Part shown: positions 6,560 to 8,570 of the stretch, in pieces | Layout of the letters: every line of letters begins with the position of its first letter | Numbering within the stretch: position 1 is the stretch's first letter | From: Ignavibacteriota bacterium | Lineage (GTDB): Bacteria; Bacteroidota; Ignavibacteria; UBA10030; SZUA-254 | Direction: 5' to 3' | Length of the DNA stretch: 8,570 nucleotides | Assembly (NCBI GenBank): GCA_016191715.1 | Contig: JACPVN010000123.1 | Coordinates: 1-8,570, forward strand | The notes under the pieces: generated by a model | What the model was told of the DNA's origin: nothing | Seen by the model: the letters and a program-made list of their open reading frames with translations, nothing else | The model's database searches: none | Position numbers and translations under genes: made by a program

Positions 6560-7384
6560 TTAATCCCTAACTTCATGCAACTCGCTCTCTTTCCTGAACG
6601 CATCGGCATACGCGTTGAATCCCCTGAAGCCGCGAACAATATCTTCTTCTGAAACTCCGATTTGTTTCCACCATTCGGCGAGCGAACTTGTATTCGGTGT
6701 TTCCTTCGGACCGAAACATCCGTAACATCCGCGGTTGTACGTTGGGCAAATCGCCCCGCAACCTGCATGAACGACAGGACCCATGCACGCTGTTCCCTGA
6801 GCAACCATCACACAGATATTACCACGACGTTTACACTCGATGCATACGCTGTACGCGGGAGTGTTTGGTTTTCTTCCGTTGAGAAACGCGTTCAGCACTT
6901 CAACGAGTTGGTATTTGTTGATGGGACACCCTCGCAGTTCAAAGTCAACAAACACATGGTCGGCAATCGGTGTTGACTTTGCAAGCGTTTCTATGTATTC
7001 GGGAGATGCATACACAGCAGAGATAAAATCTTTTACATCTTTGAAATTTTTCAATGCTTGAATTCCGCCTGCAGTAGCACACGCACCGATGGTGATGAGC
7101 AGTTTCGATTGCCGTCGTACCTGATGAATTCGTTCTGCTTCGTGCGGAGTTGTGATGGAACCTTCGACGAGAGAAATATCGTACGGTCCTTTCACAACTG
7201 CACGGGATGCTTCGGGGAAGTTAGCAATATCAACCGCACCGGCGACAGCGAGTAGTTCATCTTCACAATCAAGCAGACTTAACTGACAGCCATCGCATGA
7301 GGAAAATTTCCACACTGCAAGTTTCGGTTTACTTGCCCGGGCGGCAGACAGGCGACCGGTGAGAGATTTTCGTTCCTTTGCCAT
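6560..7384 (-). CDS. hydD: Group 3b [NiFe]-hydrogenase small (delta) subunit, iron-sulfur protein
   Basis: The 274-aa subunit carries electrons between the Ni-Fe centre of alpha and the flavin subunit. The proximal [4Fe-4S] ligands are visible as CDGC (C30, C33), C102 in the IGAC segment and C153 in RGCP. The C-terminal third holds eight further cysteines (C181, C184, C191, C200, C209, C213, C220, C223), enough for two more [4Fe-4S] clusters, as in other group 3b delta subunits. No twin-arginine signal or membrane anchor is present, which points to a cytoplasmic enzyme. The start is one base after the gamma stop and is preceded by a strong RBS, so translation is probably coupled to gamma. No cluster ligand appears to be missing. 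Confidence 0.93.
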   Translation of the reverse strand: MAKERKSLTGRLSAARASKPKLAVWKFSSCDGCQLSLLDCEDELLAVAGAVDIANFPEASRAVVKGPYDISLVEGSITTPHEAERIHQVRRQSKLLITIGACATAGGIQALKNFKDVKDFISAVYASPEYIETLAKSTPIADHVFVDFELRGCPINKYQLVEVLNAFLNGRKPNTPAYSVCIECKRRGNICVMVAQGTACMGPVVHAGCGAICPTYNRGCYGCFGPKETPNTSSLAEWWKQIGVSEEDIVRGFRGFNAYADAFRKESELHEVRD

Positions 7385-7385
7385 C

Positions 7386-8246
7386 TTACAACTCCCTCTT
7401 CACAAATAACGATTTGATTTCACTGAATGGAAATACGGGACCATCTTTACAGATAAACTCTGTTCCCCATTGGCAATGTCCGCACAACCCGATTGCGCAC
7501 TTCATGTTTCGTTCCATTGAGATGTAAATATCGTTTGTGGGGACGCCGCGTTTTTGCAATTCTGTTACCGTGTATCGCATCATAATTTCAGGACCGCATA
7601 CCATTGCAACCGTGTTCAACGGGTCGAATGGTGCTTTGGGAATCAGCGTGGTAACAACGCCGACGCTTCCGCGCCAGCCGCTCATCGCCCGGTCAACGGT
7701 GAGATGAACTTCGAGGTCAAACCGTGAACGCCATTGTTCAAGTTCTTTTATGAAAAGAATATCGGCAGGCGTTCGGGTGCCATAGAGTATGACAATCTTG
7801 CCGAATTTCTCCCGTTGTGAAAGCAATTGATAAATCGCCGGGCGAAGGGGTGCAAGCCCGATGCCTCCTGCAACAATAATAACATCGTTGCCAATCGCCG
7901 CGCCGATGGGCCACTGTGTTCCGTAGGGACCGCGTACACCAAGCACATCTCCGCGTTTCAGTTTGTACATCGCTTTCGTTACCGTGCCGACTGCACGAGT
8001 TGTATGTACAAGTGATTTCTGTTTCGTCGGGTCGCCGCTGATGGAAATCGGAACTTCACCAACTCCGAAAACATAGAGCATATTAAATTGCCCCGGAGAA
8101 AACCGAAATCCGTTTTTGCTTTCTGAAGAAGAAAGTTCCAGCGTGAATGTATCGTGAGTTTCCCGTCTTACCCTTTGTACAGCAAATGGTTGCGGCAACA
8201 TCGGGTTCGGAACGACATTGTTCATAGAGTTACTTTCCGTTGCCAT
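7386..8246 (-). CDS. hydG: Group 3b hydrogenase gamma subunit: FAD/NAD(P)-binding, [2Fe-2S] diaphorase
   Basis: This 286-aa protein is of the ferredoxin-NADP reductase/PyrK-like type. It should exchange electrons between NAD(P)H and the hydrogenase clusters through FAD. Visible motifs (numbered from the first ATG) are the flavin-binding segment VPISIS (66-70), an RGPYGT turn (105-110), the nucleotide-binding GGIGLAPLRP (127-136), CGPEIMM (218-224) and a [2Fe-2S] site with C250, C255, C258 and C266. The first ATG at 8246 overlaps the upstream gene by 17 bases and lacks an RBS. A second ATG at 8225 lies just after the upstream stop, has GGAAAG seven bases before it and removes only seven residues, so it may be the real start. 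The symbol follows archaeal sulfhydrogenase gamma and must not be confused with the [FeFe]-hydrogenase maturase of the same name. NAD versus NADP preference cannot be read from the sequence. Confidence 0.92.
   Translation of the reverse strand: MATESNSMNNVVPNPMLPQPFAVQRVRRETHDTFTLELSSSESKNGFRFSPGQFNMLYVFGVGEVPISISGDPTKQKSLVHTTRAVGTVTKAMYKLKRGDVLGVRGPYGTQWPIGAAIGNDVIIVAGGIGLAPLRPAIYQLLSQREKFGKIVILYGTRTPADILFIKELEQWRSRFDLEVHLTVDRAMSGWRGSVGVVTTLIPKAPFDPLNTVAMVCGPEIMMRYTVTELQKRGVPTNDIYISMERNMKCAIGLCGHCQWGTEFICKDGPVFPFSEIKSLFVKREL
7392..7398 (-). promoter_or_regulatory. Strong ribosome binding site of the hydrogenase delta subunit gene
   Basis: On the minus strand GAGGGAG lies seven bases before the delta ATG, inside the last codons of gamma. 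With the one-base gap between the genes, this suggests coupled translation of gamma and delta. Confidence 0.7.
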
Positions 8247-8570
8247 ACAAATCTAACAAACGAATACGTGTTGCTTCCAATCTCTGCTCGATGATGTGAG
8301 CGAAACGTTTCAGCAATTCGTATCCTAAGTTGTGGTCATGCTCGCATTTGTTGCGGAGACATTTTCCGTCGAGCGCAATTGCGAGGGTCAGTTCAACCGC
8401 ACGCGCGTCGAAATGCCAGTTGTACGGCGGAATCAGCCACGACCAACCGAGCACATCGCCTTCTTCAACAGTATCAATAATAACCGCACCTCGCTCTGCC
8501 GCGTATGCTTCCACAGCAACTTTTCCCTGACGGATGATGTAGAACCAATTTGCTTCTTCATCTTCGCGGA
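8230..8570 (-). CDS. CRP-like cyclic-nucleotide-binding-fold protein without DNA-binding domain, start outside the window
   Basis: The frame stays open to the window edge (112 residues visible). The GTG at 8514 is internal: upstream in-frame codons encode REDEEANWFYIIRQGKVAVE, the conserved early beta-roll of CRP/FNR-type domains. The visible part runs through the beta-roll (GDVLGW at 37-42) and the long C-helix (LLKRFAHIIEQRLEATRIRLLDL), then stops after GNGK, where CRP would enter its helix-turn-helix. It therefore has no DNA-binding domain. The phosphate-binding cassette is degenerate: the usual glutamate of G-E is a tryptophan (W42) and the R-S/T-A motif reads F-D-A-R-A (53-57). It overlaps or abuts the gamma gene and leads the visible hydrogenase operon. 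From context it may be a regulatory or structural partner of the hydrogenase; this is inference. Binding of a non-canonical ligand, or none, is possible. Confidence 0.82.
   Translation of the reverse strand, partial: REDEEANWFYIIRQGKVAVEAYAAERGAVIIDTVEEGDVLGWSWLIPPYNWHFDARAVELTLAIALDGKCLRNKCEHDHNLGYELLKRFAHIIEQRLEATRIRLLDLYGNGK
8233..8238 (-). promoter_or_regulatory. Possible ribosome binding site for the internal gamma start at 8225
   Basis: GGAAAG on the minus strand is seven bases before the ATG at 8225, and the stop of the upstream gene lies between them. No comparable site precedes the ATG at 8246. It favours the shorter gamma protein but does not prove it. Confidence 0.4.

Overview
The window looks like a chromosomal piece of a Gram-negative bacterium of the Bacteroidota/Chlorobiota/Ignavibacteriota group. 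Two large secreted proteins end in type A type IX secretion (T9SS, Por-type) C-terminal sorting domains with the hallmark QNYPNPFNP motif. They sit next to a bacterial group 3b [NiFe]-hydrogenase operon. This combination, the moderate GC content and the intergenic short-period repeats fit Ignavibacteria-like organisms best; that placement is inference. No rRNA, tRNA, CRISPR array or transposase gene was seen.

Left half (1-5012, + strand). The first gene enters from the left edge: its reading frame is open from base 1, so the ATG at 121 is not its true start. It encodes a T9SS-sorted protein with two copies of a 'WNLI ... GYW(L/V)K' module. A 242-base gap follows, containing a 77-base element bounded by perfect 13-bp inverted repeats (REP/MITE-like). 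The second gene (1650-5012, 1120 aa) has a signal peptide, eight ~54-residue repeats that look like an eight-bladed beta-propeller closed by its own N-terminus, an SdrD/Cna-B-like domain, a second probable beta-sandwich, an unassigned ~340-residue lysine-rich region, and a T9SS sorting domain.

Right half (5156-8570, - strand). The operon reads from right to left: a truncated cyclic-nucleotide-binding-fold protein with no DNA-binding domain, then the FAD/NAD(P)/[2Fe-2S] gamma subunit, the [4Fe-4S] delta (small) subunit and the Ni-Fe alpha (large) subunit. Together gamma, delta and alpha would move electrons between H2 and NAD(P)H in the cytoplasm. The beta ([4Fe-4S] dicluster) subunit expected in group 3b enzymes is not in the window and probably lies just beyond the right edge. 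No hydrogenase maturation genes are visible.

The two halves converge at 5013-5155, a gap built from GGAGTAATGG-type repeats and a perfect 17-bp inverted repeat touching the hydrogenase stop codon. All three gaps of more than 90 bases (1408-1649, 5013-5155, 6461-6559) contain a different short repeat. The same kind of DNA also appears inside both T9SS sorting-domain coding regions, at the same loop. The most interesting items are the HTH-less, ligand-pocket-degenerate CRP-like protein in the hydrogenase operon, the sorting-domain loop repeats and the self-closing propeller.
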